The notes beneath the pieces are model-generated. The model was not told the origin of the DNA and did not search any database. It saw nothing but the letters and a program-made list of their open reading frames with translations. Both the position numbers and the translations under genes were made by a program. From positions 248,001 to 312,000 of the forward strand of contig NZ_FNRD01000002.1 in the NCBI RefSeq assembly GCF_900107635.1: a DNA stretch of 64,000 nucleotides. The letters are read 5' to 3'. Position 1 is the first letter of the stretch. Each line of letters opens with the position of its first letter. The stretch is from Flavobacterium gillisiae (lineage in GTDB: Bacteria; Bacteroidota; Bacteroidia; Flavobacteriales; Flavobacteriaceae). This document shows, in pieces, positions 36,378-43,614 of the stretch.

Positions 36378-36887
36378 ATGACACCAAAACATCCTTCCGA
36401 ATCCTTGACAACATTAACTGATTTAGTGTTGCCAAGCGAAACAAATCCTTTGAATAATCTTTTTGGCGGTGAATTACTGGCGCGAATGGATCGTGCTGCA
36501 AGTATCGCTGCGAGAAGACATTCGAGAAGAATCGTAGTTACAGCATCTGTAAATAGCGTGGCTTTTAATAGAGCCATTCCATTAGGAAGTGTTGTGACTG
36601 TTGAGGCTAAAGTTTCCAGAGCTTTCAAAAGTTCGATGGAGATTTTTATCGATATCTGGGTAGAAGATAGAGAATCCGGTAATAAAACGAAGGCTAATGA
36701 GGCTATTTACACTTTTGTAGCAGTAGATGACACGGGAAGACCGGTAGAAGTACCCCAAATAATCCCAGAAACGGAACTCGAAAAAGAACGTTTTGATGCC
36801 GCATTAAGACGAAAACAACTCAGTTTAGTTTTGGCTGGAAAAATGAAACCGGCAGAAGCAACAGAGTTGAAGGCCCTGTTCATGTAA
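36378..36887 (+). CDS. Acyl-CoA thioesterase (hotdog fold, YciA/BACH-like)
   Basis: 169 residues from ATG 36378; a TTG at 36366 adds four residues. The hotdog-fold active-site region is NPLNNLFGGELLARMDRAAS, with the catalytic Asp/Asn arrangement, followed by VVTASVNSVAFNRAI. It hydrolyses acyl-CoA to free fatty acid and CoA in the cytoplasm; chain-length preference is unknown. It shares strand and spacing with holB and the DoxX gene. Confidence 0.9.
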   Translation: MTPKHPSESLTTLTDLVLPSETNPLNNLFGGELLARMDRAASIAARRHSRRIVVTASVNSVAFNRAIPLGSVVTVEAKVSRAFKSSMEIFIDIWVEDRESGNKTKANEAIYTFVAVDDTGRPVEVPQIIPETELEKERFDAALRRKQLSLVLAGKMKPAEATELKALFM

Positions 36888-37100
36888 AAAATAGAATTTG
36901 TGACTGTCTTTTTTATAGAAAATTAAGGTTTTAAAAAAAATCTTGAAAGAGAAAATTCACATCATAAAAAGAAGTATTTTTACGAAAACATACAATTACT
37001 TTTAAATGAAATTAATAGCATACTAATCCATGCTGTTAGTTTGTTACAGATAGAAAAACAATACAAATAGATGAAAGAAAAGGTAAAAGAGAAAGAGAAG

Positions 37101-38108
37101 ATGAGTACAGAGAAAGAAGCTAAATTAAAAGCGCTACAACTTACGCTTGACAAACTGGATAAAACCTACGGAAAAGGAACTGTAATGAAAATGGGCGATA
37201 AAGCCATTGTTGAAGTAGAAACTATTTCTTCAGGGTCTTTAGGTATCGATTTAGCATTAGGAGTTGGTGGATATCCAAGAGGAAGAATAATCGAAATATA
37301 CGGCCCAGAATCATCTGGAAAGACTACGTTGACACTTCATGCTATAGCAGAAGCTCAAAAAGCAGGTGGAATTGCAGCATTTATAGATGCAGAGCATGCA
37401 TTCGACAGAAATTATGCTGAAAAATTAGGCGTAGATATTGAAAACCTTATTATTTCGCAACCAGATAATGGAGAACAGGCATTAGAAATTGCTGAAAACT
37501 TGATTCGTTCAGGAGCAATTGATATTGTTGTTATTGACTCTGTTGCTGCTTTGACTCCAAAAAGTGAGATCGAAGGTGAAATGGGAGATTCTAAAATGGG
37601 ACTTCATGCTCGTTTAATGTCACAGGCATTAAGAAAACTAACCGGAACGATCAGCAAAACAAATTGTACCGTTTTCTTTATCAATCAATTGAGAGAGAAA
37701 ATTGGAGTAATGTTTGGAAATCCTGAAACGACTACCGGTGGAAATGCATTGAAATTTTACGCTTCGGTACGTTTAGATATTCGTCGTTCTACACAAATTA
37801 AAGACGGAGACAGCGTTCTAGGTAACAGAACCAAAGTAAAAGTGGTAAAAAACAAAGTAGCACCGCCTTTTAAAATTGCCGAATTTGATATCATGTACGG
37901 TGAAGGAATTTCAAAAACAGGAGAGATTTTAGATCTTGCCGTAGAGTTTGAAATTATTAAAAAAGCAGGTTCTTGGTTCAGTTATGGTGAAACTAAATTA
38001 GGGCAAGGACGTGATGCAGTAAAATCTTTAATTAAAGATAATCCTGAATTAGCGGATGAACTTGAAGCTAAAATCAAGGAAAGAATAAAAGAATTAGCAG
38101 ACGCATAA
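37101..38108 (+). CDS. recA: Recombinase RecA
   Basis: 335 residues from ATG 37101 ([20 protein letters not shown]), the usual Flavobacterium start. An in-frame ATG at 37071 would add a lysine/glutamate-rich decapeptide not typical of RecA. Walker A GPESSGKT is at 68-75, Walker B-like [10 protein letters not shown] follows, and the L1/L2 loops are present. It drives homologous recombination and the SOS co-protease response. It is monocistronic, ending at a strong palindromic terminator. Confidence 0.97.
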   Translation: MSTEKEAKLKALQLTLDKLDKTYGKGTVMKMGDKAIVEVETISSGSLGIDLALGVGGYPRGRIIEIYGPESSGKTTLTLHAIAEAQKAGGIAAFIDAEHAFDRNYAEKLGVDIENLIISQPDNGEQALEIAENLIRSGAIDIVVIDSVAALTPKSEIEGEMGDSKMGLHARLMSQALRKLTGTISKTNCTVFFINQLREKIGVMFGNPETTTGGNALKFYASVRLDIRRSTQIKDGDSVLGNRTKVKVVKNKVAPPFKIAEFDIMYGEGISKTGEILDLAVEFEIIKKAGSWFSYGETKLGQGRDAVKSLIKDNPELADELEAKIKERIKELADA

Positions 38109-38112
38109 AACT

Positions 38113-38147
38113 AAAAAAAAGAGTTGGCCATGGCCAACTCTTTTTTT
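38113..38147. terminator. Bidirectional terminator between recA and plsC
   Basis: The palindrome GAGTTGGCCATGGCCAACTC (38121-38140) has A runs before and T runs after it. It ends recA and also lies at the stop of the convergent acyltransferase gene. Confidence 0.9.
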
Positions 38148-38928
38148 ATACTTTATTTTTTGAAAACATCCATTTTTTCTCGTTTGCTTCATTCTCATAC
38201 GCCACTAGTTGCGTGTGAATGACATCTCGAACTTCTTCCCTGATATGTCTTCTGTCTATTCCTGTTTTTCCAGAGGTTTCAATTTGTTCATGTATTTTAA
38301 CCCGCATTAATCCGGGACCACCGCTAAAAAAAGTATACGAAAGTCTCTTTTTATTATCTGCAAAAGTAATAGGAACTATTGGGATTTGATGTTCAATTGC
38401 GAGGCGAAATGCACCGTCTTTAAACGTATCTAAAAGTATCGATTCATCATCTGGAACACCACCTTCAGGAAAAATACAAACACTTAAACCGCGGTCTAAT
38501 CTTTTCTGAGCCTCATTAAAAACTGTCAAACGGCTTTTAGAGCAACCTCTGTCTACTAAAATACAAGTTCGTTTATAGAAAAATCCAAATAACGGAATCT
38601 TGCCCAACTCTACTTTTCCAACAAAAACAAAAGGGTTTTTCACCGTGGCGAGCATCAGCATAATATCGGTCATAGAAGTGTGATTGGCCACGATCATATA
38701 ACTTTTATTCGGTTCTAAGTTTTGGTTTTTTTCGATTTTATAGTAAAACCCCATTCCGAAGAGTATGAATTTGGCCCAAATTCGAGACATTTTAAAATAA
38801 TATGGATATCCTTTTTCAGATAGGATAGACAATACTAAAAACGGCAACATAATCACTATGGGGATAGTAAATAAAACATAAAACCACATCCGCCACAAAG
38901 TCCAGAAAATTATTTTTATTCCTTTCAT
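38146..38928 (-). CDS. 1-acylglycerol-3-phosphate acyltransferase (PlsC family), second paralogue
   Basis: 260 residues from ATG 38928 (MKGIKIIFWTLW). The open frame continues 34 residues further, but those are translated from the inverted repeat at 38991-39021 and are not native. It has two N-terminal membrane helices, an H-X4-D motif HTSMTD at 83-88 and the block FPEGGVPDDE. It makes phosphatidic acid or a related acyl transfer at the inner membrane. It is convergent with recA. Confidence 0.9.
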   Translation of the reverse strand: MKGIKIIFWTLWRMWFYVLFTIPIVIMLPFLVLSILSEKGYPYYFKMSRIWAKFILFGMGFYYKIEKNQNLEPNKSYMIVANHTSMTDIMLMLATVKNPFVFVGKVELGKIPLFGFFYKRTCILVDRGCSKSRLTVFNEAQKRLDRGLSVCIFPEGGVPDDESILLDTFKDGAFRLAIEHQIPIVPITFADNKKRLSYTFFSGGPGLMRVKIHEQIETSGKTGIDRRHIREEVRDVIHTQLVAYENEANEKKWMFSKNKV

Positions 38929-38990
38929 GACGTCAAAAATAAGGATTCCAATGATACTATTATTAAAAAGAATTAAATTTGGGAAATATA

Positions 38991-39021
38991 ACCGCAAAGA
39001 ACGCAAAGTTTTACGCAAAGT
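38991..39021 (+). repeat. Left arm of the CGCAAAG inverted repeat
   Basis: Contains three spaced CGCAAAG words and ends 11 bases before the GxxExxY start codon. It also inflates the apparent N terminus of the neighbouring acyltransferase frame. Confidence 0.75.
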
Positions 39022-39032
39022 AAAAAACAAGA

Positions 39033-39410
39033 ATGACTGAAAATGAGATTTCTAACATTGTAATTGGTTTAGCAATTGACGTACACAGAGGACTTGGTCC
39101 TGGTTTATTAGAAAACGCTTATAAAGAGTGCTTGTATTTTAAAATTAATCAAGCTGGCTTATTTGTTGAAAAAGAAAAAGCCATGCCTTTAATATTCGAA
39201 GACGTTTATTTGGATTGTGGTTACCGAGTAGATTTATTAGTTGAAAAGAAGTTGATAATCGAACTTAAAAGTGTAGATTCTTTAACCGATATTCATTTAG
39301 CTCAGACCTTAACTTATTTAAAACTGGGAAAACACAAACTAGGACTTCTTATCAACTTTAATGAAATTCTATTAAAAAACGGAATCAGAAGGGTCGTTAA
39401 TAACCTATAA
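39033..39410 (+). CDS. GxxExxY protein
   Basis: 125 residues. The name-giving motif GLLENAY is at 24-30, preceded by AIDVHRGLGP. A PD-(D/E)XK nuclease-like core is suggested by the pattern RVDLLVEKKLIIELKS (Asp, then Glu-Leu-Lys). The family is present in many copies in Bacteroidota and related groups and has no established function; nuclease or retained-core activity is a hypothesis. The gene sits exactly between two inverted repeats and is divergent from plsC. Confidence 0.9.
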   Translation: MTENEISNIVIGLAIDVHRGLGPGLLENAYKECLYFKINQAGLFVEKEKAMPLIFEDVYLDCGYRVDLLVEKKLIIELKSVDSLTDIHLAQTLTYLKLGKHKLGLLINFNEILLKNGIRRVVNNL

Positions 39411-39459
39411 TTACTAAGTTATTCATCATTTTAACACCTTAGGCCTTGAAAAAAATATT

Positions 39460-39499
39460 CTTTGCAAACTTTGCGAAAAAACTTTCCGAACTTTGCGGT
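39460..39499 (-). repeat. Right arm of the CGCAAAG inverted repeat
   Basis: On the minus strand it reads ACCGCAAAGTTCGGAAAG, then TTTTTTCGCAAAGTTTGCAAAG. It matches the left arm over about 32 positions with two small substitution clusters and one indel, and lies 50 bases before the trpS start. Confidence 0.75.
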
Positions 39500-39548
39500 A
39501 AATAACTAAATAAACTACACGAACTTCGCACTTCAGAAAAAAATCACA

Positions 39549-40523
39549 ATGGCTAAAATACTTACAGGCGTTCAAAGTACAGGAACTCCACATTTAGGAA
39601 ACTTACTAGGCGCAATTATACCGGCAATACAATTATCAAATGATCCTAAAAACGAATCGTTTCTTTTCATTGCCGATTTGCATTCTATCACGCAAATAAA
39701 AAACGGAGAATTATTGAGAACGAATACTTACAGCACAGCAGCAGCTTGGCTGGCTTGTGGACTAGACGTAAATAAAGTGGTTTTTTACAGACAATCAGAT
39801 GTGCCACAAACTGCGGAATTGTCTTGGTATTTAAGTTGTTTTTTTCCTTTTCAACGTTTGACTTTAGCGCATTCGTTTAAAGACAAAGCCGATCGATTAG
39901 AAGATGTAAACGCAGGGTTGTTTTCGTACCCGATGTTGATGGCTGCCGATATTTTATTGTATGATGCAGAGTTGGTACCCGTAGGGAAAGACCAATTGCA
40001 ACATCTTGAAATAACTAGAGACGTTGCTTCAAGATTCAACCACCAAATGGGCGAAACCTTCGTTATTCCAGAAGCTAAAATTCAGGAGGATAGTATGCTG
40101 ATTCCTGGAACTAATGGTGGAAAAATGAGTAAATCAGCCAATAATATCATCAATATATTTCTGGATGACAAGTCACTGCGCAAACAGGTGATGAGCATTG
40201 AAACCGACAGCACACCACTAGAAGACCCAAAAGATCCAGAAACTTGTAATGCGTTTGCTATTTATAAATTATTAGCAAGCGAAGAGCAGTTAGCAACTAT
40301 GAAAGCTAATTATCTTGGAGGAAACTATGGTTACGGTCACGCCAAACAAGCTTTGTTTGAACTTATATGCGAAACATTCAAAACCGAAAGAGAAAAATAC
40401 AATTACTACATAAACAACCTTCCTGAAGTAGACGCTTTACTTAAAATAGGCGCTAATAAAGCTACGGCTGTTGCCAATGGTGTTCTAGCAAGAGTTAGAG
40501 AGAAATTAGGATTTGAGGTTTAA
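39549..40523 (+). CDS. trpS: Tryptophan--tRNA ligase
   Basis: 324 residues, class I synthetase. The HIGH-type motif is TGTPHLGNLLGAI near the N terminus and the KMSKS motif is GGKMSKSANN. It charges tRNA-Trp. The gene is complete and its C terminus reads VANGVLARVREKLGFEV. Those last codons occur a second time, with only synonymous changes, at 43464-43520, so the 3' end seems to have been renewed when the accessory DNA downstream arrived. Confidence 0.97.
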   Translation: MAKILTGVQSTGTPHLGNLLGAIIPAIQLSNDPKNESFLFIADLHSITQIKNGELLRTNTYSTAAAWLACGLDVNKVVFYRQSDVPQTAELSWYLSCFFPFQRLTLAHSFKDKADRLEDVNAGLFSYPMLMAADILLYDAELVPVGKDQLQHLEITRDVASRFNHQMGETFVIPEAKIQEDSMLIPGTNGGKMSKSANNIINIFLDDKSLRKQVMSIETDSTPLEDPKDPETCNAFAIYKLLASEEQLATMKANYLGGNYGYGHAKQALFELICETFKTEREKYNYYINNLPEVDALLKIGANKATAVANGVLARVREKLGFEV

Positions 40524-40545
40524 TCCTTAAATCTATTCTATTTGC

Positions 40546-40582
40546 AACCCTTTCCCGTCAAAACGGAAAGGGTTTTGTTTTT
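40546..40582 (+). terminator. Intrinsic terminator after trpS
   Basis: AACCCTTTCC (40546-40555) pairs with GGAAAGGGTT (40565-40574) around a 9-base loop, followed by TTGTTTTTT. Confidence 0.88.
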
Positions 40583-40652
40583 TAAAATATCACCAAAAGC
40601 GGGTGTTTTATTTACAAATATTTATTTGTAAGTTTAATCAGATAACGATTTA

Positions 40653-40660
40653 TATATTTG
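40653..40660 (+). promoter_or_regulatory. Candidate -7 box of the accessory region
   Basis: TATATTTG, with a TTTG 24 bases upstream (40625-40628), a slightly long spacing. It would drive the small membrane-protein gene from a leader of about 80 bases containing a TCCGA/TCGGA hairpin (40680-40705). Confidence 0.45.
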
Positions 40661-40747
40661 CCCCAAAATAAAGTACCTATCCGACTGCACAAATGTTCGG
40701 AAATATTAAAAGGTAACTTATAAATAACTGTGTTAGAAATTTATTTT

Positions 40748-40873
40748 ATGGAAAAAACCTTCGGAGATTTTAGTATCGGTTTGTTAGTCTGGCAATTAAT
40801 AAATATACTTTTTGTATTTATAATACTTTATTTGATCTACAAACTATTCGTGTACTTAAAGAAACGCTCTTAG
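40748..40873 (+). CDS. Small single-helix membrane protein
   Basis: 41 residues starting MEKTFGDFSIGL, with one strongly hydrophobic segment (about 11-36) and a basic C terminus KKRS. It has a good start context after a plausible promoter. No named family. The shape, a short amphipathic N terminus, one helix and a positive tail, is seen in small toxins, holin-like peptides and membrane-protein accessory peptides; which applies cannot be decided here. Confidence 0.5.
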   Translation: MEKTFGDFSIGLLVWQLINILFVFIILYLIYKLFVYLKKRS

Positions 40874-40893
40874 CAATTTCATAATTCGCAACC

Positions 40894-41103
40894 ATGAAAA
40901 AACTAATTTATATCTCATTAATAATTATCAGCTTTTGTCTATGTTATTATATTTACTATATCAAAAGCGATAAAAAAATATTAAAAGATTTTGCTTATGA
41001 AGTTGTTGATGACTCAACCAGCTCTGCGAAGTGTGCTTATAAATCTAAGAGCTGCTGTGCGAATGTCTTTGACTTCGTGCCCACAACAATGAGCAAACAA
41101 TAA
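40894..41103 (+). CDS. Short membrane-anchored hypothetical protein
   Basis: 69 residues with an N-terminal membrane helix (about 4-23) and a Cys-containing tail (CAYKSKSCC). It ends with TAA at 41101-41103, but the same frame continues open to 41817, where the zincin-like protein is encoded. It may therefore be the former N-terminal part of that protein, separated by a single stop codon, or an independent small gene. I do not recognise a family. Confidence 0.45.
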   Translation: MKKLIYISLIIISFCLCYYIYYIKSDKKILKDFAYEVVDDSTSSAKCAYKSKSCCANVFDFVPTTMSKQ

Positions 41104-41211
41104 CATATAAACAAAAAGCACAGCAATTACTACGGAGAAGAACCGAGAGATGCGTTTTACGAGGCGAGGGCTTGTAATGGATTATACACTGAGAACCCAT
41201 TAAAGCCAGAA

Positions 41212-41817
41212 GTGCTAATAGCAAGCGATGGTATTGATTTAAATTTTTCAGAAGAAATATTAAAATTGTTTAACGATAGTGATAATACTCATTTAACGAT
41301 ACGTAACGGCATATTAACTGGTGGTGCCAATGGAAGTACAACAGGTTCAACAATTACAATAAGCAATAGTTATTTATTGAATGCTACAAAGTTATCTGTA
41401 GCTAGAACTATGATTCACGAAACTGTACATGCAGTAATAAATGCCTATTTTTATGGCTATTCTGATTTTGAAGATAAACCTTTTCAAGACAAATTACGTC
41501 AATATGCGTCTGATAAGGGATTCACAGACATGAATACGTTTCATCATAATTTTATGGGTCAATATATTAATGCAGTTGCATATTCTTTGTACGAATGGGA
41601 TAAAGGATACGGAACAGCTGGAAGTTTAGGTTGGGATTACTATAAATCTATGGCATATTCTGGAATGTTTCAAGTAGATATAAGTGGTACTATTGTTGCA
41701 GAAGTAGATACTTTTAAAGAAATTGTACCCAATGCAGATGATAGACAAACAATAGCGGACATAATATTAAATGAACAAAATGGAAACAGCGAAGCTCAAG
41801 GGACAAAATGTGATTAA
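41212..41817 (+). CDS. Zincin-like (HExxH) protein, probable toxin domain remnant
   Basis: 201 residues from a GTG at 41212. The frame is open from 41104 with no ATG, and reads HINKKHSNYYGEEPRDAF upstream of the GTG, so the true N terminus is probably lost or interrupted. The zinc motif HETVH is at residues 69-73, and a later FHHNFMGQY (His 111/112) could supply the third ligand. It resembles metallopeptidase-type C-terminal toxin domains of Bacteroidota polymorphic toxins in general layout; assignment is tentative. The last 47 bases overlap the next gene, as in toxin-immunity pairs. Confidence 0.55.
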   Translation: MLIASDGIDLNFSEEILKLFNDSDNTHLTIRNGILTGGANGSTTGSTITISNSYLLNATKLSVARTMIHETVHAVINAYFYGYSDFEDKPFQDKLRQYASDKGFTDMNTFHHNFMGQYINAVAYSLYEWDKGYGTAGSLGWDYYKSMAYSGMFQVDISGTIVAEVDTFKEIVPNADDRQTIADIILNEQNGNSEAQGTKCD

Positions 41818-42484
41818 ATATGTATTATTAATAGTTTTTTTATTCACATCAAACTACATGTTCTGCCAAAAGAAAATAACTGGGATATATAGTAGCTTAA
41901 TGCCACATCAGGAACATTATAATTATTTTGATTTTAATACAAATGGAACATTTGAGTACCATTCAGGTGCCAGTTTAGGAGATGATGAATTTGGCAAAGG
42001 TTATTATCAAATAAAAAACGACAGCTTAATTTTAAATTATGATTTGACTGAAATCAAAGAAGATAGTTATTATAAATCAAGGCGTTACTACAATTCAAAA
42101 GATTCTATTCAAATCAAGTTTAACGCATATAATTTTAATAAAACACCAATACAAAATATTCAAATTTATTCGTATCCAAATTATAAATCAACGAAAACAG
42201 ATTCAAATGGAGTAGCTACGCTCAGTTTTAAAAAAGTTGAACGTAATTCTAAAATGGAAATCCATATCGATGGAGCGTTTTTAGCAAAACAAGTTATTTA
42301 TATAGATGTTAATACTAATTACATTATTGATGTGTATATGAGCAAAAGTGTAATAATTGGTTTTGGACACCCAAAAGCCATAAAAAATGAAACAGAAAAA
42401 TATAAAATACTTGAATACCAAGATGATATTATAAAATTGAAAAATAACAGTAGAGTTATGGACTTAATTAAGCAATCTAAATAA
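41771..42484 (+). CDS. Secreted hypothetical protein, possible immunity partner
   Basis: 237 residues from ATG 41771; an alternative ATG at 41780 gives METAKLKG. A signal peptide (IKYVLLIVFLFTSNYMFCQ, about 15-34) implies export. An early segment around NYFDFNTNGTFEY looks like the beta-rich domains of small periplasmic proteins. A TDSNGVATLSFKKVERN region about 140-160 resembles a CarboxypepD_reg beta fold. It starts inside the zincin gene (47-base overlap), so expression is coupled. Immunity to the upstream protein is inferred from context alone. Confidence 0.6.
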   Translation: MNKMETAKLKGQNVIKYVLLIVFLFTSNYMFCQKKITGIYSSLMPHQEHYNYFDFNTNGTFEYHSGASLGDDEFGKGYYQIKNDSLILNYDLTEIKEDSYYKSRRYYNSKDSIQIKFNAYNFNKTPIQNIQIYSYPNYKSTKTDSNGVATLSFKKVERNSKMEIHIDGAFLAKQVIYIDVNTNYIIDVYMSKSVIIGFGHPKAIKNETEKYKILEYQDDIIKLKNNSRVMDLIKQSK

Positions 42485-42853
42485 AATACAAACCTTAGCT
42501 ACATTATCTGATTAAGTAATAGCGACAGTATTTGCACATAAAATAATCCACTCCCGCTGGCACTCGTTTGTTTTATCGTTCTGGTGCTTGCCTACGGCGA
42601 GTACCTATCTAAATTGATAATACAAAACCTAGCGTTTGCAACTCGGATCATTAAAAAATAGAAATGCGTAAAAGCATTGTTTCGTTCAAACCTATAAAAT
42701 ATGTAATATTCAATAGTTAGGTAAATGAGTCGCGTTTTAAACGCTATATTTAGTGCTAAAAAGTAAGTAGGCACTCGTTATAAACGAGTACCAGAGGGGG
42801 ATAAAGGAAATTATACCCCAAAAGGAGAACCTTGTACAAAATAAATTAAAATC
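42485..42853. other. Gene-free stretch with palindromic repeats and a coding relic
   Basis: No gene is supported. It holds REP-like palindromes (GGCACTCGTT... at 42559-42570, GCGTTTTAAACGC at 42732-42744, and 42770-42792). Its end (about 42793-42843) reads in one frame EGDKGNYTPKGEPCTK before a stop, which looks like the tail of a lost coding sequence. A minus-strand frame across it lacks any coding character. Confidence 0.6.
42770..42792. repeat. REP-like palindrome ACTCGTT/AACGAGT
   Basis: GGCACTCGTT, four bases, AACGAGTACC: nearly perfect 10-bp arms. A related single arm CTGGCACTCGTTTG is at 42558-42571, and GCGAGTACC occurs at 42597-42605. Confidence 0.6.
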
Positions 42854-43443
42854 ATGAAATATTATATATACTGCATCTTGTGTTTAATATTTTTTTCTTG
42901 CGCTTCTAACAATTTTGAAAAGCGAATAATACCCGATTTTATAAAAGAAGAAACAGCTGGAAAATATTATTATAGCGTACTAGTAGAAGAAGCATATCCA
43001 AGAATACTTCCATTAGAAAACTACGAGAAAGCGTATTTAGACAGAAACATTCCTCTAGAAACGCATAAAGTCAGAATGATCTCTTTCAATAATAAGCGAA
43101 CTCCACAATGGCCAATAGATTCTTTAGAGATTTCAAAATTAAAAGAAAAACACTCGAAAGATACTATAACATATCACTGGAAAAAAAAGGATTTTATTCG
43201 ACCTAAATTTAAAATTTTTAAGAAAAAAGAAATTTTATTACAGACAGCTCCATACGCCAAAAACATGACTTGGAAAATGCTTTATTAATATCAAAACCAA
43301 TAATAAGCTCGAATAAAAAATTTGCTTTATTTTTCAAAAGCTCTTACATAGTCGGTTTTATGTACGGAGGAAGCTCCGAAACAATATTAATGGAAAACGT
43401 AAATGGTACTTGGAAGAAAATCAACACCTATGTACTTCCATAA
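42854..43443 (+). pseudogene. Frameshifted lipoprotein gene
   Basis: The intact first part (144 codons) has a lipoprotein signal MKYYIYCILCLIFFSCASN and ends abruptly at TAA 43286. The next frame continues in good coding style from about 43279 (ALLISKPIISSNKKFALFF) to a natural-looking end WKKINTYVLP with a stop at 43441-43443. Restoring one A in the AAAA run near 43274 joins both parts, so a single-base loss is the likely lesion (or a sequencing error). The family is unknown. It belongs to the accessory stretch between the trpS copies. Confidence 0.65.
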
Positions 43444-43463
43444 AAAAACACCATAATAGCGAA

Positions 43464-43520
43464 GTTGCCAATGGTGTTCTAGCGAGAGTTAGAGAAAAAC
43501 TGGGATTTGAAGTGCAGTAA
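43464..43520 (+). pseudogene. Second copy of the trpS 3' end
   Basis: In frame it reads VANGVLARVREKLGFEVQ and stop. It is the same peptide as the end of trpS (40470-40523) plus one Gln, with nucleotide differences at synonymous positions (GCA/GCG, GAG/GAA, TTA/CTG, GAG/GAA, GTT/GTG). It is too short to be functional. It is probably the original chromosomal end of trpS, displaced when about 3 kb of DNA carrying its own trpS end was inserted. Confidence 0.85.
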
Positions 43521-43547
43521 GTCTTTAGTTCTAGACTTATAAAAATT

Positions 43548-43605
43548 AACCGCAGATTCGCAGATTACTATAAATAGTAATAATCTGCGAATCTGCGGTT
43601 TTTAT
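43548..43605. terminator. Long-stem bidirectional terminator before dprA
   Basis: A perfect 20-bp inverted repeat, AACCGCAGATTCGCAGATTA (43548-43567) with its complement (43581-43600), with A and T runs outside. Probably the ancestral terminator of trpS and of the convergent dprA. Confidence 0.85.
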
Positions 43606-43614
43606 AATATCTGT

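Larger units (their letters stand above)
38991..39499. mobile_element. GxxExxY cassette bounded by terminal inverted repeats
   Basis: A 509-bp unit made of a single gene enclosed by inverted copies of a CGCAAAG-type repeat (left 38991-39021, right 39460-39499). The left arm is read as ACCGCAAAGAACGCAAAG, and the reverse complement of the right arm as ACCGCAAAGTTCGGAAAG, both continuing TTTT-CGCAAAGT. There is no transposase. Mobility is inference: the structure resembles a small non-autonomous element inserted between plsC and trpS. Confidence 0.45.

Noticed and set aside
38929..39030. N-terminal extension of the second PlsC protein
   Set aside because: The extra residues are translated from the CGCAAAG repeat; ATG 38928 fits the family.
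42592..42774. Minus-strand 60-codon frame in the island spacer
   Set aside because: It runs across palindromic repeats, lacks codon character and has no plausible start context.
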